Part shown: piece by piece, positions 1 to 8,597 of the stretch | Layout of the letters: each line of letters starts with the position of its first letter | Numbering within the stretch: the first letter of the stretch is position 1 | Assembly: GCF_001426375.1 (NCBI RefSeq) | Contig: NZ_LMEO01000052.1 | Coordinates: 164,261 to 228,260 of the forward strand | Length of the DNA stretch: 64,000 nt | Reading direction: 5' to 3' | DNA from: Paenibacillus sp. Root444D2 | Lineage (GTDB): Bacteria > Bacillota > Bacilli > Paenibacillales > NBRC-103111 | Made by a program: the position numbers and the translations under genes | Notes under the pieces: model-generated | What the model saw: the letters and a program-made list of their open reading frames with translations, nothing else | Told to the model about the DNA's origin: nothing | The model's database searches: none

Positions 1-1299
1 GATCGTTTCCTGCCCGGTTCATGGCGAGAAGAACAAGCCAATAAGCATCAGTGGGCGCAGATCGAGGTCATTCCAGACGAATCCATCTGGAAAGTGCACC
101 AACAACTGAAAGAAAATTTAGTTCGTTACGCAAGGCGAAATTTGCTCGAGCAGCGAAAACGCAACGGAGAATCTGAAGAGCGGATTGAGGAAGTCAGACA
201 ATATTTAAATCCCAAGGCATTAACCATCGGATTCGCCAGAAGGTTTGCGACCTATAAGCGAGCTAATCTCATTTTTAATGATTTGTACCGACTTAAGAAG
301 CTCATCAATGATCCCGATCGACCCGTACAATTTATTTTTGCTGGCAAGGCTCACCCTGCCGATTACCCAGGTCAAGAGCTTATCCGTGAAATTTATCGCG
401 TCTCGCAAATGAAAGAGTTCGTCGGAAAAATCGTTATTCTCGAAAACTATGACATGAATATGGCCCGTTACCTCGTACAAGGCGTAGACGTCTGGTTAAA
501 TAACCCCCGTAGACCTCTTGAGGCAAGTGGAACGAGCGGTCAGAAGGCGGCCATGAACGGGGTACTTAATTTTAGTGTACTCGACGGCTGGTGGGAGGAA
601 GGGTACAACGGTACGAACGGCTGGGCTATCGGTTCCACAGGAGCAGCGGACTGGGCTGCACAAGAGAAAGAAAATACGCAAGCCATCTATCACATTTTAG
701 AGAAAGAAATTATTCCGCTGTACTACAATCAAGGAGCACTCCCGCATCAATGGATCAGCCGCATGAAGCGTTCTATCCAATCGCTGAGCCCGGTCTATAA
801 CACGCATCGCATGGTGCAAGACTACACAGAGCTCACCTATTTGCCGACAGCGCAGCGAGCCCGTCTCTTTGTTTCTAATCACTATGAAGTTGCAACGAAG
901 GTTGCCGATTACAAACAGTTCATCCGTTCGAACTGGTATCACGTGAAAATCATTGGCATCGATGACCGCTCTGCCAAATTATCAACGGAAGTACCGTTAA
1001 ACGAAATAAAACCATCAACGAAGGAAATTACGACACAAGTTCACTTCGGCCCCATTTGGCCGCAAGATACGGCAGTAGAAGTCATTTATTACGAGGAAAA
1101 TGGCGAAACATGGGAGCAAAAAATTATTCCAATGGTGCCGATAGGTGAACTAATTGAACAGATGCAGAGCTATAAAGCGACCATTCCATCGCATCTCATT
1201 CATGGGCCTCACTTCTCTATTCGCGTGCGACCCATCTCATCTAACTTCGCACATTCCTTTGAACTTTCCCTAGTCACCACCACATTATCGTGGCAGTAA
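1..1299 (+). CDS. glgP: Alpha-glucan (glycogen/maltodextrin) phosphorylase, C-terminal part
   Basis: The frame is open from the first base, so the N-terminal part lies outside the window. The enzyme releases glucose 1-phosphate from alpha-1,4-glucans in the cytoplasm. The visible 432 residues hold the catalytic C-terminal half: NNPRRPLEASGTSGQKAAMNG near residue 168 is the GT35 signature, and its Lys in GQK is expected to carry pyridoxal phosphate. A GFARRFATYKRANL stretch further upstream also fits the family. The last ~120 residues look beta-rich, as in the longer bacterial/archaeal alpha-glucan phosphorylases. Only the tail is present, so upstream glg context cannot be judged. A strong intrinsic terminator follows directly. 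Confidence 0.9.
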   Translation, partial: DRFLPGSWREEQANKHQWAQIEVIPDESIWKVHQQLKENLVRYARRNLLEQRKRNGESEERIEEVRQYLNPKALTIGFARRFATYKRANLIFNDLYRLKKLINDPDRPVQFIFAGKAHPADYPGQELIREIYRVSQMKEFVGKIVILENYDMNMARYLVQGVDVWLNNPRRPLEASGTSGQKAAMNGVLNFSVLDGWWEEGYNGTNGWAIGSTGAADWAAQEKENTQAIYHILEKEIIPLYYNQGALPHQWISRMKRSIQSLSPVYNTHRMVQDYTELTYLPTAQRARLFVSNHYEVATKVADYKQFIRSNWYHVKIIGIDDRSAKLSTEVPLNEIKPSTKEITTQVHFGPIWPQDTAVEVIYYEENGETWEQKIIPMVPIGELIEQMQSYKATIPSHLIHGPHFSIRVRPISSNFAHSFELSLVTTTLSWQ

Positions 1300-1317
1300 A
1301 TACGTGAATTCCTAGAT

Positions 1318-1340
1318 AAAGCCCCGTTTGGGGCTTTTCT
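1318..1340 (+). terminator. Intrinsic terminator after glgP
   Basis: Perfect AAAGCCCC/GGGGCTTT stem with a GTTT loop and a T-rich tail, 19 bases after the glgP stop. Confidence 0.85.
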
Positions 1341-1426
1341 TATTTTCTTTTATAAATTATTATGAATAGAGAACTTACGGTATGTGCATGCGTTCATGAA
1401 TGCAAATCTAACCACTTGGTGATGCT

Positions 1427-2101
1427 ATGGATTGGAATAAGGCACTGGAATTGGCATATATCGCACCGAATACGGATTGTCATTTGATCATTGTCGGAGA
1501 ATCCAAAGATGGGCAGCCTTTTTGCTATGAAGAAAATTTCTCCGTTGATAAAATAGGTGAAGCTTCATTCACTGTTTGTTTAGAGCTATCTGGAATTTTT
1601 CCATTCGACAAATTAGAGCATATTTCTTTCATTGAGTTTTCTTTTAAAGACAGTGGAATTTTATATTACGCCTATGTCGATTTAATTCAACTTGAATTAA
1701 AGAAGACGATATGTTACCTTTCGCTATCCATTCCCGAAGAAATTCATCATCATCAGAACAGAAGGTACAGCCGAGCTAAGCTCTCCCTTCGAACACCGAT
1801 CACACTGCGTATTGTTGGCATTCGCGGCATATCCGCAAGTAAGGGAGTCGCCTTTTCCGGACAACTGCTTGATATTAGTGCCAGCGGGCTTTCTTTCGTT
1901 ACGACGAATCGGCTCTTCTTTCCCTTATTTCTGGAATTCAGCTTCATTCTCCCTGGGTATCCCCATCCTATTACGGCTTATGGTGAAATCATTAGAGTGA
2001 CGAATTTCAGTAATGATTCTTATCGGGTCGCTGCCGAATTCCGACATACACCTGAATCGATACTTCAGGACATTGATAAATATTGCTCGATTACTTCTTA
2101 G
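1427..2101 (+). CDS. PilZ-domain protein (probable cyclic di-GMP receptor)
   Basis: The 224-residue protein has an N-terminal domain of ~105 residues and a C-terminal PilZ domain. The two c-di-GMP-contacting motifs are visible: RRYSR at 112-116 and DISASG at 149-154. There is no signal peptide or membrane segment, so it is cytosolic. The N-terminal part may be a YcgR/PilZN-like partner domain, but that is inference. The stop codon lies inside the Shine-Dalgarno of the downstream NAD kinase, so the two are very probably co-translated. A GGDEF cyclase at 34.3 kb could supply c-di-GMP. The target is unknown. Confidence 0.8.
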   Translation: MDWNKALELAYIAPNTDCHLIIVGESKDGQPFCYEENFSVDKIGEASFTVCLELSGIFPFDKLEHISFIEFSFKDSGILYYAYVDLIQLELKKTICYLSLSIPEEIHHHQNRRYSRAKLSLRTPITLRIVGIRGISASKGVAFSGQLLDISASGLSFVTTNRLFFPLFLEFSFILPGYPHPITAYGEIIRVTNFSNDSYRVAAEFRHTPESILQDIDKYCSITS

Positions 2102-2112
2102 GAGGAAACCAA

Positions 2113-2925
2113 TTGAAATACAACGTCATTGAACGAGGCGATGACATCTCCAAGGGGCTGACAGAGCGGTTCCACAAACTCGCCGCACAGCAAGGCATGC
2201 CTAGGGATGAAGAAAATCCGGACATTGTCCTTTCTATTGGCGGAGACGGCACGATGCTGCAAGCTTTTCATAAATACGTGCAGCAGCTTGATCACATCGC
2301 TTTCGTTGGTATCCATACTGGACACTTAGGTTTCTTCGCAGATTGGAAACCAGATGAGTTGGACCATCTAGCTTCATTGATGTTCAGCGTCACTACCCCC
2401 GAGGAGCTGCGTGTTGTACAGTACCCCGTCGTTGAGATTGAAATTACGACAGAAAAGGGCTCCGAGACGCATCTGGCACTCAACGAATTTACAATACGAG
2501 GAATCGAAGTATCGCTAGTCGCGCGACTTCACGTTAACGATGAAATGTTCGAAATGTTCCGCGGTGACGGGATTTGCATCTCCTCGCCTGCCGGCAGCAC
2601 AGCTTACAACAAAAGCTTAGGCGGGGCAATGGTTCACCCTTCGCTCGAAGCCATTCAAATTGCAGAGATTGCTTCGATTAACAATAGGGTCTACCGCACA
2701 CTCGGCTCTTCCATGATTTTACCGAAGCATCATCACTGTGACATTTATCCCAAGGCGCAGCAGAATATGCTTTTATCACTTGATCACTTGTACTTGCAGC
2801 GAAACGACGTTGTTTCTATCCGCTGCCGTGTAGCAGCCAACGTGAAAGTTAAGTTTGCCAGGTTCCGTCCATTTCCTTTCTGGAATAGGGTTCGGGAAGC
2901 TTTTGTTGGGTTAGAAGTGAAATAA
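2113..2925 (+). CDS. nadK: NAD kinase
   Basis: ATP-dependent NAD kinase makes NADP+ in the cytosol. GGDGT at residues 43-47 is the nucleotide-binding motif; NE in LALNEFT and the SSPAGSTAYN loop are further family hallmarks. I chose the TTG at 2113 because AGGAGGA sits 8-9 bases upstream; it gives 270 residues, normal for the family. A longer frame open upstream lacks a comparable ribosome site. The ribosome site overlaps the stop codon of the PilZ gene, implying translational coupling. The gene ends at a bidirectional terminator. Confidence 0.93.
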   Translation: MKYNVIERGDDISKGLTERFHKLAAQQGMPRDEENPDIVLSIGGDGTMLQAFHKYVQQLDHIAFVGIHTGHLGFFADWKPDELDHLASLMFSVTTPEELRVVQYPVVEIEITTEKGSETHLALNEFTIRGIEVSLVARLHVNDEMFEMFRGDGICISSPAGSTAYNKSLGGAMVHPSLEAIQIAEIASINNRVYRTLGSSMILPKHHHCDIYPKAQQNMLLSLDHLYLQRNDVVSIRCRVAANVKVKFARFRPFPFWNRVREAFVGLEVK

Positions 2926-2933
2926 AAAGTAAG

Positions 2934-2974
2934 AAGACGCCCCTCACTCCGTTGGAGAATGAGAGGCGTCTTTT
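2934..2974. terminator. Bidirectional terminator between nadK and yutD
   Basis: A 13-bp stem AAGACGCCCCTCA/TGAGAGGCGTCTT (one G-T pair) with Ts on the plus side and As on the other. It separates two convergent genes. Confidence 0.8.
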
Positions 2975-2987
2975 GGTTTCAACTACA

Positions 2988-3305
2988 TTAAGTAGTAGTT
3001 GTAATCACTTCAGAGGGCACTTGCTGCTTTGCGCCATTCACTTTTTCGATAATGAAATAAGCGCAGCCGAAGTTGCAGTACTCATTCAAGTAATCTTGAA
3101 GAGCCGCGATCGATGATTCTTTTGTCGCTTTAGGATGGATTTCTTTAAAAAAGCCTCTTAGCCTTAGCTGGCTGTAACCCCAATCGCCGACAATATAGTC
3201 GTATCGCTCCAACACTTCGCTAAAACGTTCTTTAAAAACTTCAAAATTCCAGCCATTCTTATGGTCTGTAACGAGCTCGTATGTTTTGTTTGCAATATGA
3301 ATCAT
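2988..3305 (-). CDS. yutD: YutD family protein
   Basis: A 105-residue protein matching the small YutD family (DUF1027) of Bacillales, recognised by the central VGDWGYSQLRLRGF stretch and by its place just downstream of lipA, as in B. subtilis. Its molecular role is unknown. It lies 40 bases after the lipA stop on the same strand, so the two probably form an operon ending at the bidirectional terminator before nadK. No membrane segment or signal peptide is visible. The two cysteines in EYCNFGCAYF could be redox active or bind metal, but nothing else supports this. Confidence 0.8.
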   Translation of the reverse strand: MIHIANKTYELVTDHKNGWNFEVFKERFSEVLERYDYIVGDWGYSQLRLRGFFKEIHPKATKESSIAALQDYLNEYCNFGCAYFIIEKVNGAKQQVPSEVITTTT

Positions 3306-3345
3306 GATGGTAGGAAGCTCTCCTTTCTATGATCCGTTCGTTAAT

Positions 3346-4221
3346 TTAAACGTTTGATGCGGCTTGAACCTGTTCATGCGCATGGTAAGAGCTGCGTACC
3401 AACGGCCCCGACTCAACGTGCTTAAAGCCACGTTTCATGCCCTCTTCTTTGAGCATAGCAAACTGCTCAGGCGTATAATACTTGGCTACAGCCAAATGCG
3501 TTGTAGACGGCTGCAGGTACTGCCCAATCGTCATAATGTCGCAGCCAACTGCGCGTAAATCCTCCATCGTTTGCAGCAGCTCGTCCCACTCCTCGCCAAC
3601 GCCAATCATGACGCTGGATTTGGTTGGGATGTTCGGAGCAATACGCTTCGAACGCTCCAGCAGTTCCAGAGAACGGCGATATTTCGCCTTCGAGCGAACG
3701 CGGTCTGACATGCGTTCAACAGTCTCCATATTATGGTTCAAGATATCAGGCTTAGCCTCTAGAACCGTGGCCAGTGACTCTTCCCGACCTAAGAAATCGG
3801 GGATCAGCACTTCGACTGTGCACATTGGCAATTTGCGGCGAATCGCTTTGATGGTCTCAGCGAATATCATCGCGCCGCCATCGGCCAAATCATCGCGCGC
3901 TACGGAAGTGACGACACAGTGACGCAGTCCCATTTGCAAAGCGGCATCCGCTACACGTTCTGGCTCTTCCAGATCCAGCTCGGTAGGCAGCCCTGTTTTG
4001 ACTGCACAGAAACGGCATGCTCGGGTACAAATATCGCCCAAAATCATAAAAGTGGCTGTACGATTCGCCCAGCACTCATGAATGTTTGGACACTTGGCTT
4101 CTTCGCAAACCGTATGCAGCGTCTTGGAACGCATCATTGACTTTATTTCTTTGAAATTCTCGTCTGTCTTGAGATTGATTTTTAACCAGTCTGGTTTTCT
4201 CTCTAATGGCTTTGTAGGCAC
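3346..4221 (-). CDS. lipA: Lipoyl synthase
   Basis: A radical-SAM enzyme that inserts two sulfurs into protein-bound octanoyl groups to make lipoyl cofactor. Both iron-sulfur sites are visible: the auxiliary cluster cysteines 39, 44 and 50 in [12 protein letters not shown], and the radical-SAM CTRACRFC cysteines 65, 69 and 72. The C-terminal [10 protein letters not shown] motif, whose serine ligates the auxiliary cluster, is present. The start is GTG with GGCGGG upstream, giving 291 residues, normal for the family. It is divergent from larE and probably co-transcribed with yutD. Confidence 0.95.
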   Translation of the reverse strand: MPTKPLERKPDWLKINLKTDENFKEIKSMMRSKTLHTVCEEAKCPNIHECWANRTATFMILGDICTRACRFCAVKTGLPTELDLEEPERVADAALQMGLRHCVVTSVARDDLADGGAMIFAETIKAIRRKLPMCTVEVLIPDFLGREESLATVLEAKPDILNHNMETVERMSDRVRSKAKYRRSLELLERSKRIAPNIPTKSSVMIGVGEEWDELLQTMEDLRAVGCDIMTIGQYLQPSTTHLAVAKYYTPEQFAMLKEEGMKRGFKHVESGPLVRSSYHAHEQVQAASNV

Positions 4222-4259
4222 TATATTTCCCGCCTTTTATTTGGTTTCTCGTTCTTGTT

Positions 4260-4287
4260 ATTATAACATGAATGACTGACAAAACAA
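4260..4287 (-). promoter_or_regulatory. Probable sigma-A promoter of lipA
   Basis: On the minus strand a perfect -10 TATAAT follows TTGTTT at 16 bases. It lies 39 bases upstream of the lipA GTG start. The -10 is ideal and the -35 weak. Confidence 0.5.
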
Positions 4288-4376
4288 TCCACTTTGCCAC
4301 TCAGTTGTGATACACTTATCAAGATGGCCAAAACAGCTTAACCTATCACGTAAAGGCTGTATGGGAGGGAAGAAAC

Positions 4377-5225
4377 ATGAGCATACAAGAAGTAACGCGA
4401 GAGAAAGACCGCAAGCTTGGAGAAATTTTAAGAGGTATGGGCCGAGTATTAATCGCCTTCTCCGGAGGGGTTGACAGTACATTCGTCCTCAAACGTGCGC
4501 AGCAGGAGCTCGGAGATCAAGTCTTAGCCGTCACTGCAGCATCCGAAACGTTCCCTTCTCGGGAATTTGATGCCGCCGTTGAACTAGCAGAACAAATCGG
4601 TGTCCCACTGTACAAAACAGAGGTCAAGGAACTAGAGAATGCGAATTTCGTCGCTAACAATCCAGATCGCTGTTACCATTGCAAAACGGGACTTTATTCA
4701 CATTTGCAGCAACTAGCCAAAGAGTTAGGATACCCCTATATTCTTGATGGTTCGAACATGGACGATCTCGGTGATTACAGACCGGGTCTACAAGCCAAGA
4801 ACGAGCAAGGCGTCCGTAGTACTTTGCAGGAGTCCGGAATGACCAAAGACGAGATCAGACAGCTTTCCAAAGAGCTAGGACTGCGTACTTGGAATAAACC
4901 GTCTTTTGCTTGCTTGTCTTCTCGTATCCCTTATGGGACGCAAATTGAGAAGTGGAAAATCGATCAACTCGACGAAGGCGAATACTTCTTGTCCCAGCTT
5001 GGATTGTATCAGGTGCGCGTACGTCACCACGAGAAAATTGCCCGGATCGAGGTTATGCCGGATGAGATTCATAAAGTCGTCGAACACCGTGATGCGATCT
5101 ATGAAAAGTTCAGCAAGCTCGGCTTCACTTACGTGACGCTCGATTTACAAGGTTACCGCACGGGCAGCATGAACGAAGTGCTGTCCAAGGAGACGAAAGA
5201 CAAGGTGAAAGAAGCATCCCTATGA
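4377..5225 (+). CDS. larE: LarE, ATP-dependent sacrificial sulfur transferase for nickel-pincer cofactor
   Basis: LarE adenylates the carboxylates made by LarB and gives sulfur for the nickel-pincer nucleotide of lactate racemase-type enzymes. The PP-loop SGGVDS is at residues 29-34, the DRCYHCKTGL segment near 99, and SFACLSSRIPYG places a conserved cysteine at 179, matching the sacrificial cysteine of the Lactiplantibacillus enzyme (Cys176). The start has GGGAGGGAAG upstream. Its last codons overlap the larB start, so it heads a larE-larB-larC1 operon. The 282-residue length is normal. Confidence 0.92.
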   Translation: MSIQEVTREKDRKLGEILRGMGRVLIAFSGGVDSTFVLKRAQQELGDQVLAVTAASETFPSREFDAAVELAEQIGVPLYKTEVKELENANFVANNPDRCYHCKTGLYSHLQQLAKELGYPYILDGSNMDDLGDYRPGLQAKNEQGVRSTLQESGMTKDEIRQLSKELGLRTWNKPSFACLSSRIPYGTQIEKWKIDQLDEGEYFLSQLGLYQVRVRHHEKIARIEVMPDEIHKVVEHRDAIYEKFSKLGFTYVTLDLQGYRTGSMNEVLSKETKDKVKEASL

Positions 5226-5998
5226 TGGACTTAGAGAAAATCTTAAAGCTCGTCCAGGCGGGCGATCTGGACGTAGAAGAAGCCAAAAAGCAAATCATCA
5301 AGGAAGGCAGCGCCGCTGGCCCAGCTAACCTTGATCTTGGATTTGCTCAGCTCGACATCGATCGCGAGAAGCGAACGGGCTTCCCCGAGGTCATTTTCGG
5401 GGAAGGCAAGACCGCGGAGCAGATCGAGGCAATTTTCCGGCGGCTGATGGAGCACACCGACCGCGTGCTCGCTACGCGCGTAGACGCGGCCAAAGCCGCC
5501 CATGTTACCGCTGCCGTGGAAGGTGTCACCTACCACGAAACTGCGAGGTCGCTGACCTGGTTCAAGCGGCCCATGCTCAAAGTCCACGACGGCTATATCG
5601 CCGTCGTGTGTGCAGGTACCTCCGACCTCCCCGTGGCGGAGGAGGCGGCTCTTACAGCAGAATGCCTGGGCAGCCACGTTGAACGTATATTCGACGTGGG
5701 TGTAGCAGGCATTCACCGACTCTTCCGCCGGCTAGAGCTCATTCGCGGTGCAAACGCGATTGTGGTCGTTGCCGGCATGGAAGGCGCGCTCGCCAGCGTC
5801 GTCGGCGGGCTTGTAGCCAAACCGATCGTGGCTGTGCCGACAAGCATCGGTTATGGCGCGAATCTTGCAGGTATCGCCCCCTTGTTGTCGATGCTAAATA
5901 GCTGCTCTCCAGGAATCTCAGTAGTGAACATCGACAACGGCTTCGGAGCTGGTTACTATGCAGGGCTCATTAACAAAAATATGTCGAAACGAGCGTGA
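5222..5998 (+). CDS. larB: LarB, nickel-pincer cofactor carboxylase/hydrolase
   Basis: LarB carboxylates the pyridinium ring of nicotinic acid adenine dinucleotide and hydrolyses it, the first step of nickel-pincer cofactor synthesis. The N-terminal ~100 residues are LarB-specific. The C-terminal half is PurE (AIR carboxylase)-like, with CAGTSDLPVAEEA, VAGMEGALASVVGGL and PTSIGYGA motifs. The start overlaps the larE stop, giving 258 residues. Its GC content looks higher than that of larC1 next door, especially in the first half; this could reflect separate histories but may be chance. Confidence 0.9.
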   Translation: MMDLEKILKLVQAGDLDVEEAKKQIIKEGSAAGPANLDLGFAQLDIDREKRTGFPEVIFGEGKTAEQIEAIFRRLMEHTDRVLATRVDAAKAAHVTAAVEGVTYHETARSLTWFKRPMLKVHDGYIAVVCAGTSDLPVAEEAALTAECLGSHVERIFDVGVAGIHRLFRRLELIRGANAIVVVAGMEGALASVVGGLVAKPIVAVPTSIGYGANLAGIAPLLSMLNSCSPGISVVNIDNGFGAGYYAGLINKNMSKRA

Positions 5999-6007
5999 GA
6001 TCCTACA

Positions 6008-6862
6008 ATGCGCATTTTATATTTAGACTGCTTCTCCGGAATCAGCGGCGATATGACCCTTGGTGCTTTAGTAGATGCGGGAGCAGATCGAGCTTACATT
6101 GAAGAAGAGCTTACCAAAATCAAGCTAGAGCCGTACATGTTGGAATGGAAGCGCGTTGTTAAGCGTGGTATTTCCGCCTTAAAGCTAGATGTCATTCTAG
6201 ACCCACAGCATCCGCCGAAACATCATCGTCATTACTCAGAAATCGTACAAGTCATTCAACAGGCAGGATTCAATGAGCGTGTAACAGCTCTCAGCTTAGC
6301 TATCTTTGAAAAAATCGGTATTGCTGAAGCTAAAATCCATGGTATCCCCGTTGAAAAAGTGCACTTCCACGAAGTCGGAGCCATAGATTCCATTGTAGAT
6401 ATCGTAGGTGTGGCTTTAGCCATTGACTCCCTACAAGTCGAGCGCATCTTTGCCTCTCCAGTACCACTAGGTTCAGGAACGATACATATCGATCATGGTA
6501 TATATCCCGTACCCGCTCCAGCAACACTGGAAATGATGCGAGGGTTACCTATTGCTTCAACCAACTATAGCCTAGAGATGACTACCCCAACTGGTGCCGG
6601 TATTATTTCCGGAATCGTGGACGAGTTCTCTAAAAGCTTTCCGCCTATGATCGTTGATACCATCGGTTACGGTGCAGGCACAAGAGATTTACCGAATCAA
6701 CCTAATGTGCTTCGTGTCGTAGTCGGTAAAGTTGATCCTTATATTGGAAAATGGCAAGTAAGCCACGAGCACCTTGCACATGAGCATGGTCATGGACATA
6801 CCCATGATGATCATCATCACCACCAACATGAACATTCACATACACACCCACACCATACATGA
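6008..6862 (+). CDS. larC: LarC N-terminal half (LarC1) with His-rich tail
   Basis: LarC inserts nickel into the pincer nucleotide using CTP. This 284-residue protein holds only the LarC1 part: it begins LYLDCFSGISGDMTLGAL and contains HFHEVGAIDSIVDIVG and TTPTGAGI. It ends in a tail of about 30 residues with 17 or so histidines, probably a nickel store or chaperone segment. In most bacteria the frame continues into LarC2 (in Lactiplantibacillus through a programmed frameshift). Here a stop and terminator follow, and LarC2 is encoded convergently on the other strand. larB ends 9 bases upstream. Confidence 0.88.
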   Translation: MRILYLDCFSGISGDMTLGALVDAGADRAYIEEELTKIKLEPYMLEWKRVVKRGISALKLDVILDPQHPPKHHRHYSEIVQVIQQAGFNERVTALSLAIFEKIGIAEAKIHGIPVEKVHFHEVGAIDSIVDIVGVALAIDSLQVERIFASPVPLGSGTIHIDHGIYPVPAPATLEMMRGLPIASTNYSLEMTTPTGAGIISGIVDEFSKSFPPMIVDTIGYGAGTRDLPNQPNVLRVVVGKVDPYIGKWQVSHEHLAHEHGHGHTHDDHHHHQHEHSHTHPHHT

Positions 6863-6892
6863 GCCTCTAAGGCGACTATTTGTAAAATCAAA

Positions 6893-6930
6893 AACGCCTC
6901 TTCCTTCAAATCAGGAGGAGACGTTTTTTT
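6893..6930. terminator. Bidirectional terminator between the two larC halves
   Basis: A 12-bp imperfect stem (AACGCCTCTTCC with GGAGGAGACGTT) with T7 on the plus side and A4 on the other. It overlaps the stop codon of the minus-strand larC2. Confidence 0.75.
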
Positions 6931-7399
6931 GTTTTTGCTGTATAAACTGCATCCTAACTTCCTCGTATACCTGCTTCAAAGGTACTTGATGCTCCTTAGC
7001 GATTTGTTCGCATTCTTTGAACTCTGGTGCATATTGTACCAATTTCCCCTGATGATAACCGACTTTTACCGTTAAAATTCCCCATCGTGTTAGCACTTGC
7101 TCGAATTCTCTAGCCAATCTATGACAGGAAGCGTGCATATACCGGATGCCAAGTGTCGTTGTCTCGCTAAAAATAACTTCCTCTACAAGAGAAAGCCGTT
7201 CATTTTCAACCAGCACATTCAGCATTATCCCTGGTCTGCCTCTCTTCATAATTATCGGAACTACAAATACATCATTCGCACCTACTTCAAAAAGCTTATC
7301 CATTATATAAGAAACCCACTCCGGATTCATATCATCCAGATTTGCCTGAATTAACAACATACTATCGTCAACATGCTCATCCCTATGATTAAAACTCAC
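6911..7399 (-). CDS. larC2: LarC C-terminal half (LarC2) as a separate inverted gene
   Basis: The protein starts almost at the point where LarC1 ends in other species. IQANLDDMNPEWVSY matches the LarC2 entry motif, followed by VPIIMKRGRPGIMLNVL, TTTLGIR and VKVGYHQGKLVQYAPEFKEC. This domain supplies the CTP/nickel-handling part of LarC. I chose the GTG at 7399 because of AGAGGTGAGG upstream; it gives 162 residues. The gene is convergent to larC1, so frameshifting cannot join the halves; they must work as two polypeptides. The cause may be a local inversion. The fold assignment is secure; function in trans is inferred. Confidence 0.85.
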   Translation of the reverse strand: MSFNHRDEHVDDSMLLIQANLDDMNPEWVSYIMDKLFEVGANDVFVVPIIMKRGRPGIMLNVLVENERLSLVEEVIFSETTTLGIRYMHASCHRLAREFEQVLTRWGILTVKVGYHQGKLVQYAPEFKECEQIAKEHQVPLKQVYEEVRMQFIQQKQKNVSS

Positions 7400-7515
7400 G
7401 TTCCTCACCTCTTACAGGCATCATAGCAAAAATCGGATAACAACGAAAGATGCAGGGATAAACATTCATAGAAGAGTACATCCTAAGAACTAACATTTCA
7501 GGAAGGATGATAGAG

Positions 7516-8565
7516 ATGAAAAGCAGACCGTATTGGTCGCGGGTTCTTGTTCTTAGCCTCCTCCTATCAGCAACCGAATCCGTGACTCTTTCAGGCAGTG
7601 CTGAATCCCATGCCGCTGCATCTGACCAATTCTTTACCGCAGCTCCATCTAAGGTTAACCCGAGCTTGAACGCTGAGCGGAAAGAGCTTTTTGAAAAAAC
7701 AAGCATCTTGTCAGGCATTCCATGGGCATACCTTGCCGCAGTTGATCAGTACGAAAGAACGATGAATTTCGCTAAAAAAAGACCCGTGCATCAAGGGATT
7801 ACCAGCATTTACTTCCCTGAATCAGATTGGGTGGGCTTATTGAATCCAGACCAGCAAGATACGAATCCTAGAAGCATCTCCTTCTTTCATGGTTACGGTC
7901 GAGATGGTTCAGGTGACGGCATCGCAGATCGAAACAACGATTTAGACGTACTGGCAGCTATGGCCACACTAATGAGTAATAATGGAAACCAAGAAGAAAA
8001 TATACAAATCAACTTATGGAATTATTATCAAAACTCGCGCAGTGTTGAACGTATCAAACAATTCGCTACAATCTATGCCACACTAGGTACCCTTGATGTT
8101 GGTGAGCATGCTTTTCCACTGCCGGTGAACGCAGACTACTCCTATCGCAGCACATGGGGAGACAGTCGCGGATGGGGTGGGCATCGTTCTCATGAAGGAA
8201 CAGATTTATTCGCGGGTTATGGTGTTCCTGTACGAAGCACTTGCTATGGCATTGTGGAAATTAAAGGCTGGAATCCCTACGGAGGCTGGCGGATTGGTAT
8301 TCGAGATGTGAACAATATTTATCACTACTACGCCCATCTCTCTGGTTTTCAAAAAGGAATCAAAGAAAACGATATTGTAAAACCTGGACAAACCATCGGC
8401 TGGGTAGGTAGTTCTGGTTATGGTAAGCCGGGAACATCAGGTAAATTTCCACCTCATCTTCATTTTGGACTTTATCGTGATAATGGGCTAACCGAATGGA
8501 GCTTCGATCCTTACCCCTCCCTTCGCAAATGGGAACGTGAAGATCGGATGAAAAAGAAAAAATAA
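7516..8565 (+). CDS. lytH: Secreted M23 metallopeptidase, LytH-like sporulation cell-wall hydrolase
   Basis: A zinc endopeptidase expected to cut peptidoglycan stem peptides during spore cortex formation, as B. subtilis LytH does. There is a signal peptide (MKSRPYWSRVLVLSLLL, cut near SHAAA). Residues ~45-200 form an N-terminal helical region, and the C-terminal M23 domain has the zinc motifs HEGTD and HLHFG. I chose the ATG at 7516 because GGAAGG lies 9 bases upstream; the in-frame ATG at 7507 touches that site. yunB follows convergently, the same neighbour as in B. subtilis, which supports a sporulation role. Confidence 0.82.
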   Translation: MKSRPYWSRVLVLSLLLSATESVTLSGSAESHAAASDQFFTAAPSKVNPSLNAERKELFEKTSILSGIPWAYLAAVDQYERTMNFAKKRPVHQGITSIYFPESDWVGLLNPDQQDTNPRSISFFHGYGRDGSGDGIADRNNDLDVLAAMATLMSNNGNQEENIQINLWNYYQNSRSVERIKQFATIYATLGTLDVGEHAFPLPVNADYSYRSTWGDSRGWGGHRSHEGTDLFAGYGVPVRSTCYGIVEIKGWNPYGGWRIGIRDVNNIYHYYAHLSGFQKGIKENDIVKPGQTIGWVGSSGYGKPGTSGKFPPHLHFGLYRDNGLTEWSFDPYPSLRKWEREDRMKKKK

Positions 8566-8597
8566 AACCGCTCCATTATTGGGGCGGCTCTTTTTGT
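8566..8597. terminator. Terminator between lytH and yunB
   Basis: Stem CCGCTCCA/TGGGGCGG with TTAT loop and a T5 tail on plus and A-rich flank on the other side. It overlaps the yunB stop. Confidence 0.8.

Noticed and set aside
5243-5716. A 157-codon minus-strand frame inside larB
   Set aside because: Shadow of a GC-rich gene with clear PurE-like motifs on the plus strand; no homology-like motif or ribosome site.
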